In this document: positions 5,926-6,156 of the stretch, piece after piece
Position numbering within the stretch: the stretch's first letter is position 1
Layout: every line of letters begins with the position of its first letter
Assembly (NCBI GenBank): GCA_016839385.1
Contig: JAEOUK010000689.1
Location: 1 to 6,156 of the forward strand
DNA from: Promethearchaeota archaeon
GTDB lineage: Archaea > Asgardarchaeota > Lokiarchaeia > Sigynarchaeales > MK-D1
Length of the DNA stretch: 6,156 nt
Reading direction: 5' to 3'
Program-made: the position numbers and the translations under genes
The notes under the pieces: generated by a model
What the model saw: the letters and a program-made list of their open reading frames with translations, nothing else
What the model was told of the DNA's origin: nothing
Databases searched by the model: none

Positions 5926-6156
5926 TTACAATATCTTACTAGCTAATTCTTTAGCCCATTTACGAATTTCATCCCAATTTCTTGAATCGTAAACTCCTGG
6001 CTCCGTTTCTTTAAATCCTGCCGGGATGTAATTTTCTTTTTCTGAATCTAATGCTTTTTTAAACATTCTACCCATCTGATTATAATCCCAGATACCTCCA
6101 AACATGGTCATCGAGATTGGTTTCAAATTGTATTTATTAGCTTTATCCTCTAAGTA
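5926..6156 (-). CDS. Flavodoxin-fold protein (HemG-like), C-terminal part (cut by window edge)
   Basis: The last 76 residues of a protein are present, and the frame stays open to the right edge of the window. The segment FGGIWDYNQMGRMFKKAL, followed by a short linker and then SRNWDEIRKWAKELASKIL at the C-terminus, resembles the end of flavodoxin-domain proteins of the HemG / protoporphyrinogen-oxidase-like group, in which a (F)xGxxDY stretch is followed by a conserved DxRxWxxIRxWA tail. The FMN-binding loops lie outside the window, so cofactor binding cannot be confirmed. A full protein would be expected at about 150-200 residues. It lies 57 bases upstream of the AOR gene on the same strand, so it could be an FMN electron carrier serving the downstream enzymes, but that is inference. 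An unrelated small oxidoreductase is possible. Confidence 0.6.
   Translation of the reverse strand, partial: YLEDKANKYNLKPISMTMFGGIWDYNQMGRMFKKALDSEKENYIPAGFKETEPGVYDSRNWDEIRKWAKELASKIL

Noticed and set aside
1..6156. CRISPR arrays, insertion sequences, phage or defence genes.
   Set aside because: No regularly spaced repeats, transposase motifs or terminal inverted repeats were seen; all coding space is metabolic.

Overview
The window is AT-rich, gene-dense DNA that looks archaeal. Every gene lies on the minus strand, so it reads from right to left. A tungsten-type aldehyde:ferredoxin oxidoreductase (AOR) homologue, iron-sulfur flavoproteins, a TTG start, GGTGA-type ribosome binding sites and TTTAWA-like promoter boxes fit a low-GC anaerobic archaeon. 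An Asgard or related lineage is possible, but there is no 16S or marker gene here, so the taxonomy is a guess.

Layout in transcription order: (1) 6156-5926, the C-terminal end of a flavodoxin-fold protein of the HemG-like type, cut by the right edge. (2) 5868-3682, a 728-residue AOR-family protein. (3) 3655-1571, a 694-residue redox hub with an N-terminal [2Fe-2S] domain, a two-dinucleotide-binding FAD/NAD(P) reductase core, a two-cluster [4Fe-4S] ferredoxin segment and a C-terminal BFD-type [2Fe-2S] site. (4) 1568-402, a 388-residue FAD oxidoreductase of the D-amino-acid oxidase (DAO) fold, starting 2 bases after the hub's stop. (5) After a 171-base gap that probably holds the operon end and a new promoter, 230-1, the N-terminal 76 residues of ornithine carbamoyltransferase (argF), cut by the left edge.

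Genes 2-4 look like one transcription unit, with gaps of 26 and 2 bases; the flavodoxin gene may belong to it (gap 57). The hub and DAO protein resemble the paired subunits of hydrogen cyanide synthase, opine oxidase, archaeal proline dehydrogenase and sarcosine oxidase, which oxidise the C-N bond of an amino acid or secondary amine. My inference is that the DAO protein oxidises an amine, the hub collects the electrons and can pass them to NAD(P) or ferredoxin, and the AOR oxidises an aldehyde released or derived from the same substrate. The substrate cannot be read from the sequence. The most notable points are the association of an AOR with a fused multi-cluster amine-dehydrogenase hub, and an AOR cluster motif that departs from the textbook spacing.
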